Position numbers and translations under genes: made by a program. A DNA stretch of 21,672 bases from Bacteroidota bacterium (GTDB lineage: Bacteria > Bacteroidota > Bacteroidia > Chitinophagales > Chitinophagaceae), in the NCBI GenBank assembly GCA_028876035.1, contig JAGWTK010000017.1, positions 1 to 21,672 on the forward strand. Reading direction: 5' to 3'. The first letter of the stretch is position 1; every line of letters starts with the position of its first letter. Of the stretch, positions 5,127 to 13,093 are shown piece by piece. Below the pieces are notes generated by a model. It did no database searches, had not been told where the DNA came from, and saw nothing but the letters and a program-made list of their open reading frames with translations.

Positions 5127-6554
5127 TTACTGCTGTGCGCCGGAATCACCCGAATAGCTTGACTGGTTGTTACCATAGATGATAAGCGGGGCGGATGTCA
5201 TTAGACCGGTGGGCAAGGGAAATCGCCATTTCTCATTTCCGTTGCTGGCGTCAAACGCATAGAAATAACGGCTTCCACCGCCACCAACAAAAACCATATT
5301 ATTCCAAACCGCGGGACTGGCTGAATTGGCCAGGATGGTCTGGTCCCATAAGAGCGCTCCCGTTGCGGCATTGATGGCATGCAATTTTGAGTCGTCGCTG
5401 GTAATGAACAGGCTGCCGTTGGCAACACAGGGGCTGGAACTGATCCCGGTGTTTTTTATACTCTCCCATACCAGCTGTCCCGAATTTGCATTCAGCGCAT
5501 ATAAACTGCCCCTTTGTGTAAAACTTGCGATATCGTACCAGCCGCCGATGTATACCAGGCCATTCGCTACAGTAGGACTTGATTGCTCCAATGAAACACC
5601 ACTTGCATAAAACCTCCATCGAACAGTTCCATCTGTAGCATTGATCGCGTACAAAAATCCATCCCTGCTGCCCACATACAATGTTCCCGATACAAGCGCG
5701 GCACCGGATTGGTTTATCATCCCACCCGTTTGGTAACTCCAAATCAATTGCCCGGTTTGGGAGTTTACTGCGTATATTTTTCCATCTGAACTTCCGAAAT
5801 ACACGCGTCCGTCGGCGATGACAGGACTGGAGCTAATATTCCCGCCGGTCAGAAAAGTCCACCTGGTAGCGCCGCTCTTTGCATCGAGCGCGTAGAGATA
5901 GTCGTCATTGGTGCCAACATAGAGCGTGCCTTTGTCAAAAACAGCATCTGATTCAATGCCGGTACTCGCAATATTTTTTTTCCATTTCACATTTCCATTG
6001 GCTGCATCAAATGCATATACATAATTGTCGATGCCGCCAACGTATACGATGCCGCTGTCATAGGTGGGACTGGAATAGGCGAATGGAGCAGTTCCACTGT
6101 ATTTCCAAATCAAGGCACCGGTAAGTGCGTTCAATGCGTAAAAGTTGTTGTCGGTACTGCCAAAGAAAACAAAAGGACCGTTGGTAAAGCGAACCACTAC
6201 CACAAAGCTGATGCTGCTGCCATCTTCCGCCGTTATGGTATAGCGCAGGGGCTGCCGGAAATCCTGGGACACGCCGCTGGCAGGGCTGATGGTTTTGCCC
6301 TTAATACTGATAATGGGGGTAAGCGCATCTACTGCTGTTCCGGCAGGCAATACAATCAATACTGAATCTGGCTTGATGGTGACCGTGATATCATTCACCT
6401 GGAAATCGGAGCCATCGGCTTTCTTAACACTGAAAGAAATCAATTCCTTATCAGTGCTGGTTGGCAAAGGGGCACTGTCTTTACTGCACGATGGAACGAA
6501 GAAAAGTCCTATCAGCAAAACTAAGAATAACAGCTTGTGAAAAGGATAGGTCAT
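5127..6554 (-). CDS. Lipoprotein with DUF5018-like domain and eight-bladed PQQ-type beta-propeller
   Basis: A 475-residue cell-envelope lipoprotein. Signal peptide ends at the lipobox VPSC (Cys23). Residues 36-122 form an Ig-like DUF5018-type domain (FSVKKADGSDF, GKTISPASGVSQDF, YTITAEDGSS), common in Bacteroidota surface proteins. Residues about 128-462 hold eight propeller repeats, each with YALNAxTGxxxWxY-like strands (e.g. ALTGALIWKY, AKSGATRWTF, SQTGQLIWSY, ASNGNEKWRF). The fold is that of BamB and PQQ-domain proteins, but no dehydrogenase residues are evident, so it is more likely a scaffold or ligand-binding protein than an enzyme. It has its own promoter (6573-6603), and the VOC gene follows after 23 bases. 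Confidence 0.88.
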   Translation of the reverse strand: MTYPFHKLLFLVLLIGLFFVPSCSKDSAPLPTSTDKELISFSVKKADGSDFQVNDITVTIKPDSVLIVLPAGTAVDALTPIISIKGKTISPASGVSQDFRQPLRYTITAEDGSSISFVVVVRFTNGPFVFFGSTDNNFYALNALTGALIWKYSGTAPFAYSSPTYDSGIVYVGGIDNYVYAFDAANGNVKWKKNIASTGIESDAVFDKGTLYVGTNDDYLYALDAKSGATRWTFLTGGNISSSPVIADGRVYFGSSDGKIYAVNSQTGQLIWSYQTGGMINQSGAALVSGTLYVGSRDGFLYAINATDGTVRWRFYASGVSLEQSSPTVANGLVYIGGWYDIASFTQRGSLYALNANSGQLVWESIKNTGISSSPCVANGSLFITSDDSKLHAINAATGALLWDQTILANSASPAVWNNMVFVGGGGSRYFYAFDASNGNEKWRFPLPTGLMTSAPLIIYGNNQSSYSGDSGAQQ

Positions 6555-6572
6555 GGATAACTTGTGAGGCGT

Positions 6573-6603
6573 TAAACCTACAACAAATTCGTTGGATGGT
6601 CAA
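6573..6603 (-). promoter_or_regulatory. Promoter of the PQQ-propeller/VOC unit
   Basis: On the minus strand TTG (6603-6601) is followed after 20 bases by TAGGTTTA (6580-6573), one mismatch from TAnnTTTG. The predicted start near 6567 gives a leader of about 13 nt, the same leader length as at 10250. Confidence 0.5.
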
Positions 6604-6658
6604 TAGTGAACCTGCAGGGGAAGAGGCATTTGCGAAGCACCAGGAGAAGGCTGTTGAG

Positions 6659-7585
6659 TTAGTGTGATAGTAGCTGTTCAATTGCCAGGGCGATCTTTGC
6701 AGCTTCTTTCTGTGCTTGTATAAGCGGCAGTGCTGCCGGCATTTCTGGCCGTTTGTGCCCCACCGCATGCAACCAGGCATCCTTCGTTATTTTTTGCTTT
6801 TGATCCACCAGCTGCGCTATTTCCTGTCCGTGCGGAAAACCCTGAATGAGGGCGTGGAAATTTGGCAACGCTTCAATACCGGTCCGCGCCAGATCCGTCA
6901 AAATTTTCTGCGCAATTACCCAGTGACCACTGGTATCGGGGTGAACTCCATCGGCCGCGAAAGCGAAACTGCTGTCGATCATGCGTCGGCTGGCGAGCGA
7001 ATGTTTCATGGCGCCATGTACATCTATCACCTGCCAGTTATCGGTGTAGCGTTTGCTGAGCAGCCAATCGGAATAGATGTCCAATACATTGGCATAAGCG
7101 GCTCCTTTGCGTTCGTCGAATACGGGTGGCGTGATATGGATGATAGGAATACCTGCCGCCGTTAATTGTTCGTGCAGCCATTGAATACCTTTTCGAAATG
7201 CGGCAAAGCGATCATCATTAAAAGGCAGGTAGATGCCATCGTTCATACCATAACAGGCGAAAACAAGATCCGGCTTTACCATGGTCATCATGCGTGCAAG
7301 CCGTTCATGCAAATCCGGACGCGGAAACCTTCCATCGGCATGATGGGGTTCGGAGAGTCCGGATACGGTTTCACTGGGCAATCCCAGGTTGATGATTTCA
7401 TAGGCCTTACCGGGTTGTTGCAGGGTCAGGTAGGTGTCGATAAACGTTACATAATTGCCGGCGTAGGTAATGCTGTTCCCGAGGAATACGATTCGATGTA
7501 TATTACCTGGAATCGGGTAGGGTTGAGCGATGCCGCAAATGGTTACGAAAAAGAAGATGATCCCGGGAATGAAATGCTTTAGCAT
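6659..7585 (-). CDS. Secreted SGNH/GDSL hydrolase
   Basis: A 308-residue esterase/lipase-like enzyme of the SGNH superfamily, probably a carbohydrate or lipid esterase acting in the periplasm. The signal peptide is MLKHFIPGIIFFFVTICGIAQ. The catalytic blocks are present: GNSIT (block I, Ser38), GLPSETVSG (block II Gly), YGMNDG (block III, Asn115) and ADGVHPD (block V, Asp212 and His215). ATG 7585 gives a proper signal peptide. It follows the DinB gene by 38 bases on the same strand, so the two could share a transcript, although their functions show no link. The intergenic 104 bases after it hold the next promoter. Confidence 0.9.
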   Translation of the reverse strand: MLKHFIPGIIFFFVTICGIAQPYPIPGNIHRIVFLGNSITYAGNYVTFIDTYLTLQQPGKAYEIINLGLPSETVSGLSEPHHADGRFPRPDLHERLARMMTMVKPDLVFACYGMNDGIYLPFNDDRFAAFRKGIQWLHEQLTAAGIPIIHITPPVFDERKGAAYANVLDIYSDWLLSKRYTDNWQVIDVHGAMKHSLASRRMIDSSFAFAADGVHPDTSGHWVIAQKILTDLARTGIEALPNFHALIQGFPHGQEIAQLVDQKQKITKDAWLHAVGHKRPEMPAALPLIQAQKEAAKIALAIEQLLSH

Positions 7586-7623
7586 AGGTTTATTTGATCT
7601 GCAATCATCATTGCGTTTATAGT

Positions 7624-8154
7624 TTAATCCGCTTCCGCAATCCAGTCTGCTGCTGGTGCATGCTGCTCACGCAACAGCAGGTTTAGTTGCCCAACATGGT
7701 GCTGCAGGTGGCGAAGATTATACAGGGTTATCTCAAAAAGGGAATAATGAATGACTACAGCCGGACAAAGTCCATGCATATTTATTTCTTCTTCTGCAAT
7801 CCAGGGTTGCTCCCAATTTGCCTGGAACATGATCGCCTGTCTTGCTTTCTCCCTGGTCTTACTGACTGCCTGAAGTATTTCTTCCTGTGTATACCTGCGT
7901 GTGGGCTGTACATCGTCGACTGCATCTGCTTGCAGCTGATTCATATCTGCTAATGTATAGGGCAGCACAGGCGTATAACTGGCCACCGGGAAACTGAGGT
8001 AATAATCCAGGAATACGAGGCAGTGATACGAAAGGTAGAAAAACCGGTCGTTGCTTTGCCAGAGCGGGGCCGGACAATGCCCGATGCAGCTGCCAAACAT
8101 GTCGATACAGGCCGCGACATTCTTCCAAAGTATTTTACTGGTAACGCTATCCAT
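7624..8154 (-). CDS. DinB-family protein
   Basis: A 176-residue four-helix-bundle protein of the DinB/YfiT metalloenzyme superfamily. Possible metal-binding histidines are in LSYHCLVFLDYY and in RHLQHHVGQL near the C-terminus, the typical DinB helix motif. Family members include thiol-dependent transferases and many proteins of unknown role; no substrate is implied here. I chose ATG 8154; the frame also opens with a GTG at 8169, giving five more residues. It is divergent from the SSS transporter with 74 bases between the starts, so both must initiate in that gap, which is AT-rich (TATTTTTTTATATTTAG). Confidence 0.8.
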   Translation of the reverse strand: MDSVTSKILWKNVAACIDMFGSCIGHCPAPLWQSNDRFFYLSYHCLVFLDYYLSFPVASYTPVLPYTLADMNQLQADAVDDVQPTRRYTQEEILQAVSKTREKARQAIMFQANWEQPWIAEEEINMHGLCPAVVIHYSLFEITLYNLRHLQHHVGQLNLLLREQHAPAADWIAEAD

Positions 8155-8228
8155 GGTCTGATTTCTCACTGAATGTACGATGCGTCTGTTGTATTTTTTT
8201 ATATTTAGAGGGTAACAACACTGCTGCT

Positions 8229-9671
8229 TTGTCTGTTCAACTGCTGCTCGCCATCATCCTGGGCTATTTTGTGCTGCTGATGATCATTGCTGCTTTCGCT
8301 TCACGCAAGGCCAAAACGACGAGTTTTTTCGACGGTGACCGCAAATCGCCCTGGTTTCTCGTCGCTTTCGGTATGATTGGAAGCGGCATCTCTGCAGTAT
8401 CCCTGGTGTCTATCCCCGGAAATGTTGGAAATGAAAAATTATATTATTTCCAGTTTATCCTTGGCAGCATTGCAGGTTATCTTTTTATCGCTTTTGTCCT
8501 GCTACCGGTATTCTTCCGGCAGCAGCTGGTATCTATTTATAGCTACCTGTTGCATCGCTTTGGCCGTACAACCTATCATACGGGCGCTGCATTTTTTATG
8601 TTGTCGCAATCGTTTGGTGCTTCGCTTCGGCTACTGCTCTCGGTAAAAATCCTGCAGCAGGCTTTTTTCGACCAGGCGCACCTGCCGCCTGCAGTAACAG
8701 TACTGATTGTGTTGTTGATGATATGGCTGTATACGCATCGGTCGGGGATAAAGACCATTGTGTGGACGGATGCCCTGCAATCTTTTTTTCTGGTTGCTGT
8801 ACTGGTGATATCGATTGTTACCGTGGTACAACATATCGATACCGGTGGAAAGGGGATTGTTCATGCGCTGACTGCACATCCCTATTTTTCATTTTTTGAT
8901 TTCAATCCCGGGTCGGGTACGCATTTTGTAAAACAGGTGGTCAGCGGCTTCCTGATTACGGTGGCACTGGTAGGACTTGACCAGAGCATGATGCAGAAAA
9001 CACTCACGGTGTCGAATAGCCGCGATGCCAGGAAGAATGTGCTCAGCTTTAGTTTCTTTATCGCCTTTGCCCAAACCCTGTTTTTGCTCCTGGGTACTTT
9101 ATTGTATATGTATGCTGCCCAGCAAGGCCTTGCGCTGCCAGTAGCGAACGGCCGGTTTACCCATCCCGACGAATTGTTTCCAGGCTTAACATTGCGGTAC
9201 TTTGGCAGCCTGGGTGTGGTCGCCTTTTTTATAGGTGTTATCGCTTCCACCTTCGCGAGCATGGATTCCTGTATTGCGGCGCTGACGACTTCGCTCAGTT
9301 ACGATTTCTTTGATTTTGCCAATAAGCCGGCTCCGGTTCAAAGAAGGATCAAAACCTGGGTCCTGCTGTTCGTCAACCTCGTGATCTATGTGATTGTACT
9401 TTGTTTCTGGCGGAGCGAGGGTTCTATCATCAATTTTATTTTTAAAGTGGCCGGCTATACCTACGGTCCCTTGCTGGGGATTTACCTGGTTGGATTATTT
9501 ACAAAAATGCAGCTGAAAGATCGGTGGGTACCGCTGATGGCCCTGCTTGCGCCATTGCTTACGATGGTGATTAATCAGTACCTGCTCCACCTGGGATTTG
9601 ATCCCGGCTTCCTCAATATTTTTGTGAACGCTGTATTAACGATGCTTTTGTTATGGATAATAAGGAAATAA
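8229..9671 (+). CDS. Sodium:solute symporter (SSS family)
   Basis: A 480-residue inner-membrane transporter with about 13 hydrophobic segments. The N-terminus (LLAIILGYFVLLMIIAAFASRKA, then RKSPWFLVAFGMIGSGISAVSLVSIPG) is typical of Bacteroidota SSS proteins, which take up sugars, sialic acid or other solutes with Na+. SMDSCIAALTTSLSYDF (about 342-358) corresponds to the conserved TM8-9 region with the Na2-site Ser/Thr. The start appears to be TTG at 8229: no ATG or GTG upstream is in frame and the next ATG falls inside the first TM segment. The substrate cannot be read from sequence. The stop overlaps the GNAT gene by 19 bases, so the two are translationally coupled. Confidence 0.88.
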   Translation: MSVQLLLAIILGYFVLLMIIAAFASRKAKTTSFFDGDRKSPWFLVAFGMIGSGISAVSLVSIPGNVGNEKLYYFQFILGSIAGYLFIAFVLLPVFFRQQLVSIYSYLLHRFGRTTYHTGAAFFMLSQSFGASLRLLLSVKILQQAFFDQAHLPPAVTVLIVLLMIWLYTHRSGIKTIVWTDALQSFFLVAVLVISIVTVVQHIDTGGKGIVHALTAHPYFSFFDFNPGSGTHFVKQVVSGFLITVALVGLDQSMMQKTLTVSNSRDARKNVLSFSFFIAFAQTLFLLLGTLLYMYAAQQGLALPVANGRFTHPDELFPGLTLRYFGSLGVVAFFIGVIASTFASMDSCIAALTTSLSYDFFDFANKPAPVQRRIKTWVLLFVNLVIYVIVLCFWRSEGSIINFIFKVAGYTYGPLLGIYLVGLFTKMQLKDRWVPLMALLAPLLTMVINQYLLHLGFDPGFLNIFVNAVLTMLLLWIIRK

Positions 9672-10132
9672 TTATACGTGCAGAAAACAACCCTGCTGTG
9701 TTTGCGCGCTGTGCTGCCATGATGGCTTCCACCGATCCATGGGTGCGACTAGGGATGGATGAACCAACCTGCGCAGCGGCATTTGAAGGACAAGGAAGAG
9801 AAGTCTACACTGTGTGGGTGGAAGATAAGCTTGCCGGCTTCGTGGTCCTGCAAATGCTGGGAAGTTTTAATGGCTATGTACAGACTTTGCTCGTGGCGGA
9901 CGGGTATCGCGGGCAGGGAATTTCTCTTCGACTACTGCAGTTCTGCGAAGCATATATCAGCAAGGTATCGGCGAATATGTTTATCTGCGTATCAGCTTTT
10001 AACGACCGGGCCCGCCGGATTTATGAACGATATGGTTTTGAACTTGTTGGCGTGCTGAAAGATTTTATAAAGCCAGGGTTCGATGAATGGCTGCTTCGTA
10101 AACAGATTAAACGGTGGGAGCATGAAGGCTGA
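9653..10132 (+). CDS. GNAT-family N-acetyltransferase
   Basis: A 159-residue cytoplasmic acetyl-CoA-dependent acyltransferase. Motif A is visible as VQTLLVADGYRGQGISLRLL (about 76-95, with the Q/RxxGxG/A loop GYRGQGI) and motif B as NDRARRIYERYGFELVGV. The N-terminus DPWVRLGM is like the group that resembles ribosomal-protein and small-molecule acetyltransferases; the substrate is unknown. ATG 9653 lies 19 bases inside the end of the symporter gene, indicating coupled translation. The TGA stop is part of the first unit of the heptamer array at 10128-10162. Confidence 0.88.
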   Translation: MDNKEIIIRAENNPAVFARCAAMMASTDPWVRLGMDEPTCAAAFEGQGREVYTVWVEDKLAGFVVLQMLGSFNGYVQTLLVADGYRGQGISLRLLQFCEAYISKVSANMFICVSAFNDRARRIYERYGFELVGVLKDFIKPGFDEWLLRKQIKRWEHEG

Positions 10133-10162
10133 GTTAAAAGCTGGCAAATGGCCAGGCTGAGG
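10128..10162. repeat. Heptamer array at the GNAT stop codon, five units
   Basis: Units GGCTGAG, TTAAAAG, CTGGCAA, ATGGCCA, GGCTGAG in 7-base register, the first and last identical. The TGA of the GNAT gene is in the first unit. The CTGGCAA/ATGGCCA units are the reverse complement of the TTnGCCA/TTAGC units of the array at 451-492. Confidence 0.7.
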
Positions 10163-10200
10163 TCAAAACTTATCAAGTGAAGTTTACGTAGAACATTCAC

Positions 10201-10231
10201 TTTGAATTTCAAAGTACTTTTTGTATGTTTG
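10201..10231 (+). promoter_or_regulatory. Consensus Bacteroidota promoter
   Basis: TTTG (10201-10204), 19-base spacer, TATGTTTG (10224-10231): both boxes match the consensus perfectly. Predicted start near 10237, about 13 nt before the ATG at 10250. This rules out the earlier TTG at 10202 as a start codon, since it lies in the -33 box. Confidence 0.85.
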
Positions 10232-10249
10232 TTTTCTCAACAGAAAACT

Positions 10250-10537
10250 ATGTTTCGCAGTAAAAGATTTAAAATTTTGTTGGCAATAGCATTTGCCTTG
10301 TTGTTATTGCCTTTGCTGGCCATGCAGTTTACCAGTGAAGTAAACTGGTCGGTTGTTGATTTTGCAGCCGCAGCGATCCTTCTTTTTGGTACGGTTACGG
10401 TGATTGAGTTGGTGCTGGTGAAAGTGCGCAAACCTGTTTACCGCCTCGCATTGTGTGCCACCGTTATCGCAGCGCTGGTATTGGTTTGGCTGGAACTGGC
10501 AGTGGGCATCTTTGGCACCCCTTTCAGCGGCAGTTAA
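10250..10537 (+). CDS. Small three-TM membrane protein of unknown function
   Basis: A 95-residue inner-membrane protein with three hydrophobic segments (about 8-25, 36-56, 66-88). The segments PLLAMQFTSEVNW, DFAAAAILLFGT and LELAVGIFGTPFSGS are typical of a family seen widely in Bacteroidota and annotated only as hypothetical membrane protein. No catalytic motif is visible. The start follows from the perfect promoter just upstream. It is a single-gene unit, convergent with the DHFR-like gene; a weak hairpin (GGCA/TGCC, 10531-10547) followed by TTTCTTTTTTT between them may end transcription. Confidence 0.8.
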   Translation: MFRSKRFKILLAIAFALLLLPLLAMQFTSEVNWSVVDFAAAAILLFGTVTVIELVLVKVRKPVYRLALCATVIAALVLVWLELAVGIFGTPFSGS

Positions 10538-10555
10538 AATAATGCCTTTCTTTTT

Positions 10556-11116
10556 TTACTTCCCGATCTTATAGCAGATATCAACGATCCCATTCTTGCC
10601 GGCCCGCAGTTCCTGTAATTGTAGCGGCAGTTCAGCTACCTGCTGGAACAGGGCCAATCCATCGCCGAGTACAATGGGAATAATGGACAGGCGAAGTTGA
10701 TCGGCCAGCTTCTCCCGGAGAAAGGACTGTGCTAACAACGCACCCCCCACTACCCAAACGTTTTTGTATTGAGATGCCTGTAGTCCATGAGTGAGCGCAG
10801 CTAATTCACCTGAAACAATGGTAACCTTGTCATTGATCTTTGGTAAGTTACGGCTGCTGAGCACCACCACTGGTGTATCTCCATAAGCCCAGCCATAAGA
10901 TACTGCCAGTGCCATCGCATGTTCATAGGTTTTGGAACCCATCACATAACAATCGATGCTGCTGAGAAAGCCGGCGATTTGTTCCGGACTGAGATCGGAG
11001 CCATTCTCGTACGAGCTGCTCGTCTCCATCCAGGCGATATCATTGTTGGATTTGGCAATGATGCCGTCGAGACTGCAGGCCAGGTGGATAGTTATGTTGA
11101 GTGGTGGATTAGACAT
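10556..11116 (-). CDS. Dihydrofolate reductase-like (RibD C-terminal domain) protein
   Basis: A 186-residue NADPH-binding reductase-fold protein. It begins LNITIHLACSLDGIIAKSNNDIAWM (the SLDGxIA signature) and contains CYVMGSKTYE (the cofactor-binding MGxxTYE), TPVVVLSSR, NVWVVGGALLAQSFL (the GG loop) and ADQLRLSIIPIVLGDGLALF. This is the common DHFR/RibD_C superfamily; such stand-alone proteins are usually annotated as dihydrofolate reductase family without proof of folate activity. ATG 11116 is preferred; a TTG at 11125 is in frame. Its promoter must lie within or beyond the octamer array immediately upstream; TAAAATTG, seven bases before the ATG on the minus strand, is one mismatch from a -7 box. 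Confidence 0.85.
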   Translation of the reverse strand: MSNPPLNITIHLACSLDGIIAKSNNDIAWMETSSSYENGSDLSPEQIAGFLSSIDCYVMGSKTYEHAMALAVSYGWAYGDTPVVVLSSRNLPKINDKVTIVSGELAALTHGLQASQYKNVWVVGGALLAQSFLREKLADQLRLSIIPIVLGDGLALFQQVAELPLQLQELRAGKNGIVDICYKIGK

Positions 11117-11130
11117 CAGATTCAATTTTA

Positions 11131-11170
11131 GATGTATTGATTTTTTGATTGCTGGATGTATAGATTCCGC
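11131..11170. repeat. Octamer array (GATnnnnn), five units
   Basis: GAT recurs at exactly 8-base steps: GATGTATT, GATTTTTT, GATTGCTG, GATGTATA, GATTCCGC. It is the reverse complement of the nnnnnATC octamers elsewhere. It lies between the start of the DHFR-like gene and the heptamer array at the end of the alpha/beta hydrolase. Confidence 0.85.
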
Positions 11171-11179
11171 GTCGGGTAC

Positions 11180-11214
11180 TTAGAACTTAAAACTTACAAC
11201 TTAGCACTTGGCTC
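11180..11214. repeat. Heptamer array (TTAnAAC) over the hydrolase 3' end, five units
   Basis: Units TTAGAAC, TTAAAAC, TTACAAC, TTAGCAC, TTGGCTC. The TAA stop of the alpha/beta hydrolase (11194-11196) and the codons for its last residues (PSAKL) are in the array. The same consensus forms the array at 18467-18501. Confidence 0.85.
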
Positions 11215-12159
11215 AAGAAAGTCTTCTACATTTTCCTCCCACTTCTCCGGTTCGTTTTCGCAGAGGTTCTCATGTCCACTGTTGGCGTAGGCCACGAATT
11301 TTTTTTCACCAGGAATATTCTTAAACAATGTTTCCATGTGTGAACGCAAAACACCCATGTCTTTTTCACCCCATTGCAGCAAGACCGGGCAATGAATTTT
11401 TTTTACAAATTCCTTGGGTTGCATATTGAATGCCCAAAAGCCATTGATGGTGCCACCCCAGAAAGTGAGCAGGGCTGCCAGCGGTTCTGCGGGCAAACCG
11501 GCCATCCGCATTTTGCCTTCCACCGTACCAGGTAAAGACGCAAAGGGCATTTCCAAAATTACCCGTGAAGGTTTGAGATCATAATCGGCAATTGCTTTGG
11601 TAATGGTTGCTGCACCGAGAGAAATACCATAAAGAATGATATTTTGTTCGCCGGCACCCTTAACATACGCAAAGGCGGTTCGTACGTCTTCGGCTTCGCG
11701 ATAGCCAATAGTACAAGTGTTGCCAGTGCTTTGGCCATGTGCGCGGAAGTCCACCAGTAAGGTGGAAAAGCCCCATTCGTTAAACGTATTGCTTTGCGTG
11801 AGGTTGGCCGACTTTTCACTGCCATGCCCGTGGAATAAAAGGATTGTCCCCCTTGAATGCGGCACTTTTACCTGCCATGCATCCAGGATAATGCCGTCAT
11901 TGGTGTGCAGCCTGATGTCTGTATACGGTGAATCGGGTACTGCGTCCACAGCAAGTTTCTGTTGTTTTAACCCAATCAGTGCTACCTGTGCTTGTCCCCA
12001 TACGCTGCTGGTTTGTTCTTCAATTGTTTCAACAGTACCCCGTTCATAGAAATGCGTCAGGTGGTAGGCCTGGGTGATGGCCACGATGTTCAGGAGCACG
12101 AACAGTGTCAGCAGGATCCGATAAGTTCGTCGCCATAATTTTGTTCTTGCTATTACCAT
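11194..12159 (-). CDS. Membrane-anchored alpha/beta hydrolase
   Basis: A 321-residue serine hydrolase with an N-terminal membrane anchor (about 13-32, YRILLTLFVLLNIVAITQAY). The fold shows the oxyanion region LLFHGHGSEKS, the strand VDFRAHGQSTG, the nucleophile elbow YGISLGAA (Ser180), WGEKDMGV (Asp267) and NSGHENL (His296), a complete catalytic triad. It resembles the BEM46/FrsA-like group, acting on esters or thioesters; the substrate is unknown. The catalytic domain is probably on the periplasmic side. It follows the rhomboid gene by 57 bases on the same strand. The last five residues are encoded by a repeat array, so the natural C-terminus may have been altered. Confidence 0.85.
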   Translation of the reverse strand: MVIARTKLWRRTYRILLTLFVLLNIVAITQAYHLTHFYERGTVETIEEQTSSVWGQAQVALIGLKQQKLAVDAVPDSPYTDIRLHTNDGIILDAWQVKVPHSRGTILLFHGHGSEKSANLTQSNTFNEWGFSTLLVDFRAHGQSTGNTCTIGYREAEDVRTAFAYVKGAGEQNIILYGISLGAATITKAIADYDLKPSRVILEMPFASLPGTVEGKMRMAGLPAEPLAALLTFWGGTINGFWAFNMQPKEFVKKIHCPVLLQWGEKDMGVLRSHMETLFKNIPGEKKFVAYANSGHENLCENEPEKWEENVEDFLEPSAKL

Positions 12160-12216
12160 GGTATGGTGGATTGATTAACCTGGCTTTTCATAAGAATCGG
12201 CTTTGCGGGTGCCATC

Positions 12217-13053
12217 CTAACGTAACTTTTTTGAATACTGCTTTAGTTTTTCTTTTTCTGCGTTCGATAAGCTATCCATTCCTTTTGTATTGATCTTATC
12301 CAGTATTTTGTCAATTTGTTTTTGATTCATGGTCTTTTCTTCATTGTACCTGTGGTCAATTGAATAGTGGTCTGAATGTGTTTTGTAGAACAGGTTATCG
12401 ACCAGCAGCCATTGCGGCCTTGAAATGATCAGGTAAATGAATGCCAGGGTTGGCAAAGTGATGATGAGTATCGTTGGATAATTCTCTACAAAAGCTCCAG
12501 GTACAAAAGCAAGTGCGGTGAGCATCCCGATTAGGGCACCGCCGAGGTGGGCATCGTGCCCGATATTGTCCTTTGCGGATCGTACGCCGTAAATAGAGTA
12601 GCCGACGTACAAAATTCCATAGAGCCAACCGGGGATGGAAAAAGGCAATCCAAAAAATCCAACCCCCATTCCGGGGAAGATGGCGATGGAAGCAAAGATG
12701 ATACCACACACTGCACCGGATGCGCCCACGGCGCTGTAGTCGCTATGGTGTTTGTGGATGAGTAATGACAGCAAGTCGCCGCCGATCAGGCTGGCCATGT
12801 ACACGGTAAGAAACTTCGCACCCCCCAATGAGGATTCCAGGATGTTGCTAAAGGCATAGAGCGATAGCATATTGAAGAGCAGGTGCATCCAGTTGATGTG
12901 CAGAAAGCCCGAAGTAATGAGCCGCTTATAATCTTTATTGACCAATATACGGTCTACTTCGAATTTATAGCCGTCGAAAAACGCCTGGTTACTGAATCCC
13001 TTATAGGAAACAATTACATTAACGAGGATAAGGAGCAGGGTGATGAATTCCAT
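12217..13053 (-). CDS. Rhomboid-family intramembrane serine protease
   Basis: A 278-residue polytopic inner-membrane protease that cleaves transmembrane segments of other proteins. Core motifs: RLITSGFLHINWMHLLFNMLSLY (L1/TM2 region), GASGAVCG (Ser112 nucleophile) and GHDAHLGGALIG (His169). The C-terminal 37 residues (MNQKQIDKILDKINTKG, LSNAEKEKLKQ) are a soluble helical tail like DUF6576, typical of Bacteroidota rhomboids. ATG 13053 is chosen; a GTG at 13062 is in frame. It is 40 bases downstream of the GH95 gene on the same strand, and no terminator separates them, so read-through is possible. Confidence 0.92.
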   Translation of the reverse strand: MEFITLLLILVNVIVSYKGFSNQAFFDGYKFEVDRILVNKDYKRLITSGFLHINWMHLLFNMLSLYAFSNILESSLGGAKFLTVYMASLIGGDLLSLLIHKHHSDYSAVGASGAVCGIIFASIAIFPGMGVGFFGLPFSIPGWLYGILYVGYSIYGVRSAKDNIGHDAHLGGALIGMLTALAFVPGAFVENYPTILIITLPTLAFIYLIISRPQWLLVDNLFYKTHSDHYSIDHRYNEEKTMNQKQIDKILDKINTKGMDSLSNAEKEKLKQYSKKLR

Positions 13054-13093
13054 ATTGATCACAGGTTAGGTTAAAGGTTGCAGCCAACTGCAA

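Noticed and set aside
7601..7614. GCAAT/ATTGC hairpin between the DinB and SGNH genes
   Set aside because: Five pairs only and no T-run; not a terminator, and no operator partner is known.
13063..13085. GGTTA repeats between the rhomboid and GH95 genes
   Set aside because: Spacing is 5 then 7 bases, so there is no constant step.
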